Notes under the pieces: model-generated | The model's database searches: none | Told to the model about the DNA's origin: nothing | The model's input: only the letters and a program-made list of their open reading frames with translations | In this document: one piece after another, positions 55,078 to 64,000 of the stretch | Layout of the letters: the number at the start of each line of letters is the position of its first letter | How positions within the stretch are numbered: the first letter of the stretch is position 1 | Assembly: GCF_028372415.1 (NCBI RefSeq) | Contig: NC_092874.1 | Span: forward strand, 337,746,151 to 337,810,150 | Reading direction: 5' to 3' | Length of the DNA stretch: 64,000 nt | Origin: Notamacropus eugenii | Taxonomy: Eukaryota > Chordata > Mammalia > Diprotodontia > Macropodidae | Translations under genes and position numbers: made by a program

Positions 55078-55765
55078 ATACATGAATTGTTGGTAGAATT
55101 GTAAAGTAGTCCAATCGTTCTGGATATCAGTTTGAAATAAGAAAAGAGACTGTACTGTCCATATGCTTCGACCATTGATCCCATAAATAGGCATATACCC
55201 CAAAAAAGCCAAAGACAGAAACAATGACCCAATATAAAATATGTGTGTGTTTAATATGATACATATATATTTTATATACATATATATTCATAGCAGTACC
55301 CTTTGTGATAGTAGATAATTGGATTCTCTGTTTAAGAATGCCTTACAAACCTATACTATGTGAACACACTGAAGTATATAGCAATATTTCTATACATGTG
55401 AGAAACAGGGGAAGACTTATACAAAGTGAAACTTTGAGTGAAGTAAGCAGAACCAAGCTAACAATATACTTAGCAACTGAACAATGAAAATGAAAAAAAA
55501 AAGGTCACTAAAATCAAGTGAAGTTTTAAGTAATTGAAAAATCAATAAAGGTCATGGAAAATAGGTAATGAATTATCTCTCTCTCTCACAGTAGAAAGGT
55601 AATGAAATGTTAGGACAGAATATTGTACACACTCTCAGATACAATCACTGCATCAGATATTTTTGCCTATTTTTCTTTGTCACAAATAGAATTCAATGTG
55701 GTAGGCAGAAATTTGTGATGAGTATAATGTAAAAACCAAAAAAATTAATAAAATTTTGAAAAACT
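55078..55765 (+). mobile_element. L1 3' end (direct segment)
   Basis: It has 'gttggtagaattgtaaagta', 'ccgttctggatat'-type block, 'gaccattgatcccataaata', 'gagtgaagtaagcagaacca' and an A-rich end near 55765. It joins the inverted segment at 54845-55062. A TA-rich microsatellite lies at 55250-55290. Confidence 0.66.
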
Positions 55766-57514
55766 TTTACTTGGTATCACAAAATATCCCTCCTTAAACA
55801 AGCAATTTGCAAAGCATATGTTAAAGTCAAATGATTTTTAACATAGCTGTGACCACAAAGATAACTTTGTCATTCATCTTCTGAGTGATCAACATCAATC
55901 AAAGCAAAAAACAGGGAGACATATACTAGTCTGAGGTCAAGCCTTACTGTCAAGGAATATGTTTTACATAGATTCCCAACAGAGGAAATATTTCCTCTCA
56001 TTGGTAAGATTCCCCAAATGTCCTAGTCTTAAGCTCCACCTCTCTAAATCTCTGTAACTTTAGACCTGAATCATGGAAAGTTTTAATGCTAATTTGCTTA
56101 TTTTCTCATGCTTGCCCCAAGTCATTTAAAAAAAAATGAAACAAAACTTGTAACTTCTGAACTTAATTTAGAAAGGGAATAATTAGATCTTCATCTCCTC
56201 CTAACTTAGAAAACTTTGGGGTAAGAAATCTTTTGATTTAAATATTATGACTTGTATGTGAGAGTGAGAAGAATTAAGGGAAGTTGTATATAAGAGATGA
56301 TAAGAAGAGGAAGAGACAGAAAAATGAAAAAAAAAACACAACAGTTTGATTCAGAATCGTTGGTGAAGAACATATTTATTTCTTCCCAAATTCCCACATC
56401 AGTATTACACTGAACTCCAAAGTGTTTAAAAATCCAAGATTTCATCTTACTGTGAAGCTATGCTTCTTCTTCTTTACAAATAAGTTGATTATTTTATCAA
56501 AAGAACAAGTATTTCCCTAATTGAATGAAAAAAAGTATGAACTTTGGCTTCCTAGAGTGTTTGAAGTAGTTCACATAAATTTATTCTGTTGACCTTTTGA
56601 TCCCAAAGTAGAAAATTGAGTGCTAAGCAATAAATGTGAAGGCATAGGTCAATTTAATACTTCAGACCCTTAGACCCTGAAGGGTAGGGAGCTGAGAACC
56701 TTCAGAGGCCCAGGATGACAAGTCTAATGAACTGAAAACTTACCCACCAGGCTACCGGGCTCTGTAGCCAGCTGTATAAGCAGAAGAACATATGCTTCGG
56801 AGGCCATCTTCAGGTTATGCTGACCAGGGAATCCATGGGCGGGGCAAAAATGTGAAAACATACACTGTAAAAAGGCATGAAGATTAGCATCACTTAAACT
56901 ACTGTGCCAGCTCTTTTCTCCATCCTGTTTGCCATGGCAGTTTGCCTCGTGTTTTAATTGTGTGCATATGGACAGATGGTAATATCAAAATTTGGTGCAG
57001 GTTTATTTGTTTCAGTGAGTATGGCTTTCTTCCTTAGTAAGTCAAATAATATTAGACCTAGCATGATCCTTTACATCCTGCTCCAACAATATAGATTTTA
57101 TCCAAGCAATGACTTAGTGATCTTTAAGGATTCTTGTTAATGAAAAAGTTCATCAACATGCTGTCAACTTTTTGGTAATAAGATCCTACAAATTTACCTA
57201 TTATAGGTGTAGAGGCTTCTGCTTATCTGTTTCTGGAACCTTTTCAGCTTGATAGGATAAATCAGACATGATGTAGTACCTCTGAGTACACAACTGATGC
57301 TTCCAGTGGAGCATCAGAGTAGGACCCTAGTGGAAGATGTCAAAGTAAACCCATAACAGTGGAGCTAATGGAGAAATATTAAATACCTGTCCAATATTCT
57401 AAATTTGTTAATTATCTTTCTTAAGAAATGATTGTTTTTTTTCTTTTTTTTTCAGTTCAATTGATTTTCTTTTGAGAAGGAAAAGAAGATTCATTTCTTT
57501 GCCCCAAATCAACT
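55766..57514. other. Unassigned DNA
   Basis: No gene or repeat was recognised. Confidence 0.4.
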
Positions 57515-57660
57515 GATCAATAAACAGGTACATATTAAGCTCTTCCTAAGTGCCAGGCATTGTGTTAAGCACTGGGCATACAATGAAAATATAAAAACAG
57601 TTCTGCCCTCATTCCCATGTGGAAATCAACATGTACATAAACAGGTACATATGAAATCAC
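57515..57660 (-). mobile_element. L2 3'-end fragment
   Basis: It has 'gtgccaggcattgtgttaag' and 'cactgggcatacaatgaaaa', reverse complement of the L2 end. Confidence 0.68.
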
Positions 57661-57974
57661 TCACAGCAGATGGAAAGTAGATTGTTCTGTCAATTCAATC
57701 TTGTCCTTGAAATGCTCTGAATGTGTGAATATTCCTGGATTTTGAACAATTCCGAGAACTTTATATTCCATAACTGAGTAATGAAAATAACTAGCCCTTG
57801 ACCACTTTCAAAAAATATATATATTCTACGACTGAATAGTAAAAATAACTAGCTCTGATCATTTTTTTCTACTGGGATCAACTATATTTAGTAATATGTA
57901 AATGATAGTGTCCCATTAAACTAAGTATAACCATGCCATTGCTCTTTACTGGGTAGTTCTAATTGTTTAAACGA

Positions 57975-58255
57975 CTTTGCTCGGTTCAGTCATTCAGTCA
58001 TGTCTGACTCTTCATGACCCCACGGAAGATAGCATGCCAAGCCCTTCTATCCTCCACTATCTCTCAAAGTCTGTCCAAGTTCATGTTCATTGTTTCCATA
58101 ATACTATTAATTCATATCACCCTCTTCTCCTTTTTTCTTTTACCTTAAATCTTTCCCAATATCAATATCTTTTCCAATGAGTCCCATGTGTTCATTATGT
58201 GGCCAAGTATGTAAACTTCAGTGTCAGTATTTGATAAAATGCTTAGCTGCAGGCA
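57975..58255 (-). mobile_element. BovB-like LINE fragment
   Basis: Plus-strand reading 'tcggttcagtcattcagtca', 'tgtctgactcttcatgaccc', 'cttttccaatgagtcccatg' and 'tggccaagtatgtaaacttc'. These match, in the same order, the antisense 3' part of BovB as I recall it from ruminant genomes. It is clearly different from the RTE copies at 20105 and 40186. No open frame. Confidence 0.68.
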
Positions 58256-58437
58256 TTGTGGATATTCCCCAGTCCTTCTATTATGTTATAACTTTGCTTA
58301 ATTTATTAGATTTACTATTTTTTCTTTTATTGTCTTTTTTAATTTTCATATTGCATTGATTTCTAAGTGCAAAATATCAACAAAGACTAAATCAGGTAAA
58401 AAAGATTAAAAGAATCAGCAAATATTTCTTTACTTAC

Positions 58438-58466
58438 TATATCTATATATCTATATATATATCTTA
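58438..58466. repeat. (ATCTATAT)n microsatellite
   Basis: A short tandem TA/TCTA tract. Confidence 0.8.
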
Positions 58467-58584
58467 ATATTTCTTTGTAACTGCATGTGGCCAATAAGAG
58501 AAACACACTTATGTGCTATATGTTCTAGTGATTGAAAAGACTTTCTATGATTTCTCTTGATCTTATTTTCATAATGGAAGTATG

Positions 58585-58790
58585 CTTTAACAGAAAGGAA
58601 ATTGGCCTGAAATTAGGAGATATAAGAGTTTTAATCCTGCCTCTGACTTTTAGTTCCTTTATTTTGTTGTCACAGTTTCCCACTGTATAAAATGGGTATC
58701 ATACCTTTTATACTTACCTCACAGAACTGTTGTTGTGATCACTGTGAAGCACTTGGCAAACCATAAAATGATATATAAACAACAGATATA
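58585..58790 (+). mobile_element. MIR
   Basis: It has 'tttaatcctgcctctgactt', 'cagtttcccactgtataaaa', 'actgttgttgtgatcactgt' and 'agcacttggcaaaccataaa'. Confidence 0.65.
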
Positions 58791-58799
58791 CTTACTGTA

Positions 58800-58990
58800 T
58801 TAGAGCAGGAGGGAAACTTAGAGATCATCTACTCCAGCATTTACAAAACATTGTATAGAAGAAAAACTAAAACAAAACCCAGAGAGCAAATGAGTTACCT
58901 AAAGTTAAGCTACTTAGCACAAGAGCCAGAGTTACATCCTTGTTTTTCTAACTCAAATCAAGCACTTTTCTATTATAACACCACCCTTTC
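58800..58990 (-). mobile_element. MIR3-like SINE
   Basis: It has 'ggaaacttagagatcatcta', 'acccagagagcaaatgagtt' and 'aagagccagagttacatcct', antisense. Confidence 0.6.
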
Positions 58991-59061
58991 TTTTTAATTG
59001 GAATATCTCCCTCCATTACAAGGTAATTGAATTAATTCTTATTTTATGACATCACGTTAAA

Positions 59062-59222
59062 GTGAACATCACAACACCTGAATTCTAGTCCTAGACCTAA
59101 CTATGGGTGACCTTGAGCAAGTCATCAAGTCTCTAGGATTTGATACTGTTATCTATAACATGGAGAAATGGATAATGATGAGTTCTAAGGTCCCTTTCAG
59201 CTCCAAATATCCCATTCTAAAC
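59062..59222 (+). mobile_element. MIR/MIR3-like SINE
   Basis: It has 'ctgaattctagtcctagacc', 'ttgagcaagtcatcaagtct' and 'ggtccctttcagctccaaat'. Confidence 0.62.
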
Positions 59223-59249
59223 TGTCACATTGTACACTACTTTACTTAT

Positions 59250-59545
59250 TTAGATAGGTCAGATTGAGTTCAAATTTCACCTCAGACACTTGACACTCAC
59301 TAGCTGTGTGACCTTGGGCAAGTCACTTAACCTCAATTACCTCATCCTGGATCATCTCCAGTCATTCTGATGAATATCTGGTCACTGGATTCATATGGCT
59401 CTGGAGGAAAAGTGAGGCTGGTGACCTACTCAGCCCTCCTTCACTCAAAACAAAGTCAAGTTCAGGCCATGTCATTATTTCTCTGATGGCATGGTCTTCT
59501 TAAGCAATGAAGGACGAACACACAAACACACACACACACAATTTC
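59250..59545 (+). mobile_element. RTE-tailed CORE-SINE
   Basis: It has the CORE 'actcactagctgtgtgacct', the middle 'catctccagtcattctgatg', 'actcaaaacaaagtcaagtt' and the RTE tail 'aatgaaggacgaacacacaa', ending in (CA)n. It is collinear with the minus-strand copy at 3157. The tRNA-like head is mostly missing. Confidence 0.82.
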
Positions 59546-60099
59546 TAAGGATCAAATTCATTTTCCTTTTTATATGTTAATCATAACCCCTTCAATTTGA
59601 GGCTTATTTTCTTAGAGAGTATATACTTTGTGGAGTTTTGTCATATTTTGAGAAAGGATTAGATTTAATACAAGGTCAAGTTACATTTTCAATCTGGAAA
59701 AAACTTGAACTCTGAAAAACTTAACTCTGGACCTCTTCATCTTTATAGTTTGACTATAAAGATCCTTAAGTTGCTTGTGTACACAGAAGAAAATATATGT
59801 TTTATTAACTGATGTTCATGAATATATTTATAAATTAAAATAAAATTAAGGCTTTCAAATTAATCCTTTTGCATTGATTCTCAAAAATGGTGATCTTAAT
59901 TTATAACGTACATGTTATTTTTTCTACATAGTAGACATAAGGTCTGCTTTGGAACTTAATAGACGGTTTGAATAGGAGCAGAAGAAATTAAATGTTAGAG
60001 AGATTATATACTGTGGTAAAAAAATATGAATACATAATTCTCAAAAATGGAAACTATTAAAATTCATATAAAACTGGTCTAAATCTCTATTAGCAATTT
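59546..60099. other. Unassigned AT-rich DNA
   Basis: Nothing was recognised. Confidence 0.4.
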
Positions 60100-60905
60100 T
60101 AATTCATACCTAGAAAATCAGAAAAAATGACAAAAATTGATAATAGTGCATGTTGGATGCATTGTGGAAAGGAAGGAACAATAAATCGTCCATTAGTGAT
60201 AGAGCTGTGAATCAGTACAACCTCTTTGGAAAGCAATTTGGAATTATGCAGATAAAGAGATTGAGATGTCTTTATGTTTCTTCAGATACTTCATTGCTAG
60301 CCTTATACCCCAAGGAGGCCATTGATAAGAAAAAAAAATGTTTCCATGTACAGCAAAAACTTCATAGCAACACTTTTTTTGGGGAGGGGGATAGTTAAGA
60401 TTTAGAAAGAGTAGATGTCAATTGATGGGCAAATAACTAAACAAATGAATGAAATGGAATATTATTGTTATGTAACAAATGATGTGGCAGCTATGTGGCA
60501 TAATGGATCGAGTTGCAGTCTGGAAGACTCATCTTCCTGAATTCAAATCTGGCCTTAGATACTTACTAGCTGGGTGACACTGGGTAAGTCAGTGAATTCT
60601 GCCTCAGTTTCCTCATCTGTAAATTGATCTGGATAACAAAATGTAAACCACTCTAGTATCTTTGCCAAGAACTCCCCAAATGAAGGCATGAAAAGTTTTA
60701 CATGACTGAAATGACGGAACAACAAGAAATGATGTAGGTTTGAATACAAAGGAACATAGAAAAAACCTGTATGAAGTAGTGCCAAAATACACAATGACTA
60801 AACAATGTAAACGGAACTACAAAAACACACAAAATCAGAAGTGATTGTTGCAAAATTATCATAAGCAAATACATTGTGAGAGAGGAAGAAATGTGGGAAA
60901 ACATG
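60100..60905 (+). mobile_element. L1 3' end split by a Mar-1 SINE
   Basis: The left arm to 60485 has 'gagctgtgaatcagtacaac', 'tggaaagcaatttggaatta' and 'ggaatattattgttatgtaa'. The right arm from 60727 has 'gaacatagaaaaaacctgta', in L1 3' order across the insertion. Confidence 0.68.
60477..60735 (+). mobile_element. Mar-1-type CORE-SINE with 9-bp duplication, inside L1
   Basis: The body (60486-60726) has 'agctatgtggcataatggat', 'cttactagctgggtgacact', 'cagtttcctcatctgtaaat' and the BovB-like tail 'ctctagtatctttgccaaga', ending 'ggaacaacaag'. The perfect direct repeat AAATGATGT flanks it at 60477-60485 and 60727-60735. Confidence 0.88.
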
Positions 60906-60907
60906 CT

Positions 60908-60962
60908 CACCATGCTGCTCTCTCTCTTTCTCTCTGTCTCTCTGTCTCTCTTTCTCTCTTTT
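60908..60962. repeat. (CTCT/CTTT)n pyrimidine tract
   Basis: Tandem TCTC/TCTG/TTTC units. The Leu/Ser-rich start of the frame at 60876-61373 is due to this, and that frame has no domain. Confidence 0.85.
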
Positions 60963-61349
60963 AAAAGTTCTATTTATTATTTAGGATTGCTGTATGGTGG
61001 AGGTGAAGAGACACTTGGGCAAATTATGGTGATGCTAAAAAAAACACATCAATCAAAATATATTTTTAAATGTGTATTTTTAAATACACTTAAAATGTAC
61101 ATTTTTAAAAGAAGATTGCATAATACTTCTTTCTATCTTATCTATTTACTTGGCAAGTTAAGATTCTATTCTGAAAAAAACACTCCTGACAAAAGAAAAG
61201 TTGGTGGGAAAATGAACTACATGACCAAAAGTGCTGCTCATCAGAGTCATGGGAATGGACTAGTTGGGTTTTGTCTTGTTTTGTTTTGTTCTGTTGTTAA
61301 GCATTTTAAGCATAAGGAAATGACAGCTGAATTTTTGAATGTGAGCATG

Positions 61350-61500
61350 TTGGAGACTATGTGGTGTGGTTGACAGGACATGAGACAGGTTCAAAGTGTG
61401 ATTTGGATTTTGTTAACAACTAGTTGTGTGCTTTGGGAGGTCTTAACCTCTCTGGTCTCAATTTCCTTTTCTGCAAAATGAAGGGGAAGATGATTTCACC
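61350..61500 (+). mobile_element. MIR fragment
   Basis: It has 'acatgagacaggttcaaagt', 'tgtgctttgggaggtcttaa' and 'tttccttttctgcaaaatga'. Confidence 0.5.
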
Positions 61501-61669
61501 ATGAGAATTATTGGCAAAAAATACAAAGTCCTTCCATTTCTAATAAGTATGACAAACGGAGGTACTTTTGTAATCATCTGATTAAGTTTCCCATTTCCCA
61601 GAACCAATTTATTGCTATTTATTCTCAAAGGATAGGCTCATGAAAGACTCTTTTGAGTACCAAGTATAA

Positions 61670-62040
61670 TATTATATGATTATATATATAAATTTATATA
61701 TACATTAATTATAATAATATATAAATATATTTTATATATTATATACATACATGCATATGTATATAATATATAATGTATATATCATTATAATTATATGTAT
61801 GTGTACATACATATGTACATAAATATATGTATATACATATGTATATATGTATATAATATATAACATACTTATATATTATTATAATTATATAATATATATG
61901 TATATATTATACATACACATATATTATATATACATACATATAGGTATACATATGTTTGTATATATATATAGTGTATGTATATATATGTATACATATCTAT
62001 ATCTATCTATTTATCTATCTATCTATATATTTATGTATAC
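61670..62040. repeat. Long TA/TATG/TATC low-complexity tract
   Basis: About 370 bases of almost pure A/T with periodic TATATG, TACATA and finally (TCTA)n units. The Tyr/Ile-rich frame at 61847-62179 is an artefact. Confidence 0.92.
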
Positions 62041-64000
62041 TAGAAATGTAAGCCTGTTGGTCAGATTGGAAATCCAACTAGCCTTTGTCTCTTTGACCTT
62101 CAAGAGATCAACCTTCACAAGGACTGACAACCAGACAGTGACTAAAGCAAGACTTCCTATAGAATTGAGATTAGTGTAAGAGAACTGAGGAGCCACTAAA
62201 CTGTCACTGCTGTTGTAGTTACCACTGCCATTAATTGCTGCACTGGGGACCCAAGGGTGAGACTTAACATGGCCTGGGAAGAACCATGGTCAGGTGGAGC
62301 AGTTGCCCTGAAAATTGCTGAGCGTGAAAGAAGCAAGAGATGTAGAGGAAGCAGTTCTGATAATCAGTGATGGAGACTAACAGTTTTAAATGCATAGAAT
62401 AAGTAATAGAGCCACAGTGACAGAAACTTGACAGTACTAGATTCTCAAGCCATAAGGCATTTTCTTGTGCTCCGCTTTTCTTTCCTGAACTCACACAGAG
62501 GTCTGGCCTCAGAGCTGGTAATTCTTTATTTCCTTCTCTTCTGCGTTTTGCCTCTTCTTCCCTGGGAAGGGCAAGACCATTTCCTAATCTCTGATGGTTA
62601 ATAATACATTTTGCTGTTTTTTAAAAAATCTTTAACCATTGTATTATTGATCCATATGTTATCCAAATGCACATAAGGGAGAGGTAAAAGGTAATAAAAT
62701 ATAGACAAAGGGAGAGACGTATTTTGTGGCTGCAGGAACCTTTCTTGAGAAAATGGAGGCTCAACACCAAACAAAGGAGACTTTATTGAATTATATTTTT
62801 CTAACGTTCTCAACGTAGGAAACATTATGAATGTGAACCTGTCTAGACGAACAGGTTGAATGGCTTTCTTTGGGGGAAGCTATGACTGATATAGGAGGTG
62901 GCCACTGATTGCTTCCTTTTTCATTGTTTCTTTCCCAAAGACTGACTTAAAAGGAAGACTAAGCCATGTTCAGGGAGAGGAGGTGAATGAATGAATGAAT
63001 TAACTAAATAAAGATAGGTAAAGTAACAACTGAAGGAAAGGATCAGAAGAGAGTGCCTTAGTAGTGGGGGCTCAAGCAATTAGTAAAATTAGACTTATTC
63101 TCAATTTGCTGTTAAGTGGGAGCTCAATCTGTAGATATCTATCTGTAGATAGATATGGATATTTAAATCTATCTATCTATATCTATCTACTTGACTTTGT
63201 AAAACTTAAAATCCTATATAAACCTTATTGTTGTACAAAAATTGCCAGTATTATTACCATAATTATGGGAAATAACCTCATTATGAACATTTCCTTTTTC
63301 AATTTTTTTATAGGCTGAATTTTATTCTTTTTGGTGATTGATTTTGGAGTTGAATTTAGCTGAACAAACCTGCTGCTTTCAAGGAGAATTATTGAATTTT
63401 AATTTTTGATACCATTTTCCTTTTTATTTTTTGTAATATATTTGTTCCTTTCTCACTGAAAATAAATTGCTTATTAAAAAAAATATCGTTTCTATTTTTG
63501 CTTTCTTTCTCTTTTGTTTTGTATATGGTTTTCCAGGTTCTTATTGGTATTTGCCTCTAATGTATTTGCAATCTGCTGTACTCATATATTGAATTTATGT
63601 GTGAAAGTCTTCTATTTAATGGTGCTAATTATGACATTAAGTGTGATTTAGTTGTGTTTCAGTGTGAAAATCATTTCCTGTCATTGTTACCAATATGCAT
63701 ATTTGCTTACTGTTATTTTCTATGTCATTTGTTTAGATCATATTTTTATTTTATCCTTGTGGTATAATACTGCATGTGTGGCTTACTTTTCTATTGTAGG
63801 TTTGGTGAGTACTGTACGTCCCTCACAGATTAATCTGCTTGCTATGTGGAGTAAACGTTGCTTGAAAAATGTTGGGAGTCCTTTTAACTAATAAATTATA
63901 GGAGTTTCTTTATTTTATCAAGGGACACGTAGGTCTAAAAATAGGTGCATAACAGGACGTTGAAAAGAAATTTGAAAATATTGAGAAATGCCAAGGAATT
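62041..64000. other. Unassigned AT-rich stretch
   Basis: No gene or transposon was recognised. A (TCTA/TAGA)n microsatellite lies at 63125-63192 and a short (GAAT)n at 62985-63003. Frames are up to about 84 residues, with no domain. Confidence 0.4.

Noticed and set aside
60876..61373. A 165-residue plus-strand open frame.
   Set aside because: It begins at the end of an L1 fragment, runs through a pyrimidine microsatellite and has no recognisable domain.
61670..62040. AT-rich tract as a possible origin or matrix attachment region.
   Set aside because: Simple TA/TATG repetition explains it, and nothing specific supports a function.

Overview
This is eukaryotic nuclear DNA, very probably from a marsupial. 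The SINEs give the best clue. There are many copies of a tRNA-headed CORE-SINE whose tail resembles the 3' end of BovB (Mar-1 type). A second SINE family carries the tail of a different RTE-clade LINE. Old MIR/THER-type and L2 copies, marsupial-style L1 3' ends and ORF1-only half-L1 (HAL1-like) elements are also present. Family names come from memory of consensus sequences and no search was run. The species is not resolved.

I see no intact protein-coding gene, RNA gene, CRISPR array or bacterial feature. Open frames are short and mostly fall in repeats. The only recognisable host-gene sequence is an intronless, broken copy of GALM (aldose 1-epimerase) on the minus strand at 23031-24061. The window reads as a gene-poor, repeat-rich intergenic or deep-intronic segment.

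Layout. 0-9 kb: the 3' end of an RTE LINE cut by the window edge, Mar-1 SINEs (one with a perfect 12-bp target-site duplication), an L1 fragment, a SINE inserted in an L2, a 685-bp solo LTR with internal U3 tandem repeats, and a local duplication of an L1 tail. 9-20 kb: mostly unassigned, with a decayed Ty3/gypsy pol remnant at 11.7-12.3 kb, L2 and MIR fragments, and two copies of an old DNA transposon, one split by a MIR. 20-30 kb: two RTE LINE fragments, the GALM retrocopy, a BovB-like 3' end, L1 pieces and a third copy of the DNA transposon. 32-45 kb: the densest LINE block, with a solo LTR, a long degraded L1, and two half-L1 elements. The first half-L1 is split by a solo LTR and an antisense RTE LINE, each with a 4-bp duplication. 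45-64 kb: L1 tails (one with a 5' inversion, one hosting a Mar-1 SINE), a BovB fragment, a MIR/RTE-SINE cluster, a 370-bp AT-rich satellite-like tract, and long unannotated AT-rich stretches.

The elements interact as parasite layers. RTE-clade LINEs (BovB-like and a second RTE lineage) share their 3' ends with the two SINE families, and the half-L1s carry ORF1 but no reverse transcriptase. The nested insertions give a relative order of activity. Nothing here looks like an undescribed functional system. The most unusual items are the Ty3/gypsy relic, the paired half-L1 elements with identical post-ORF1 structure, and the coexistence of two RTE lineages with their SINEs.
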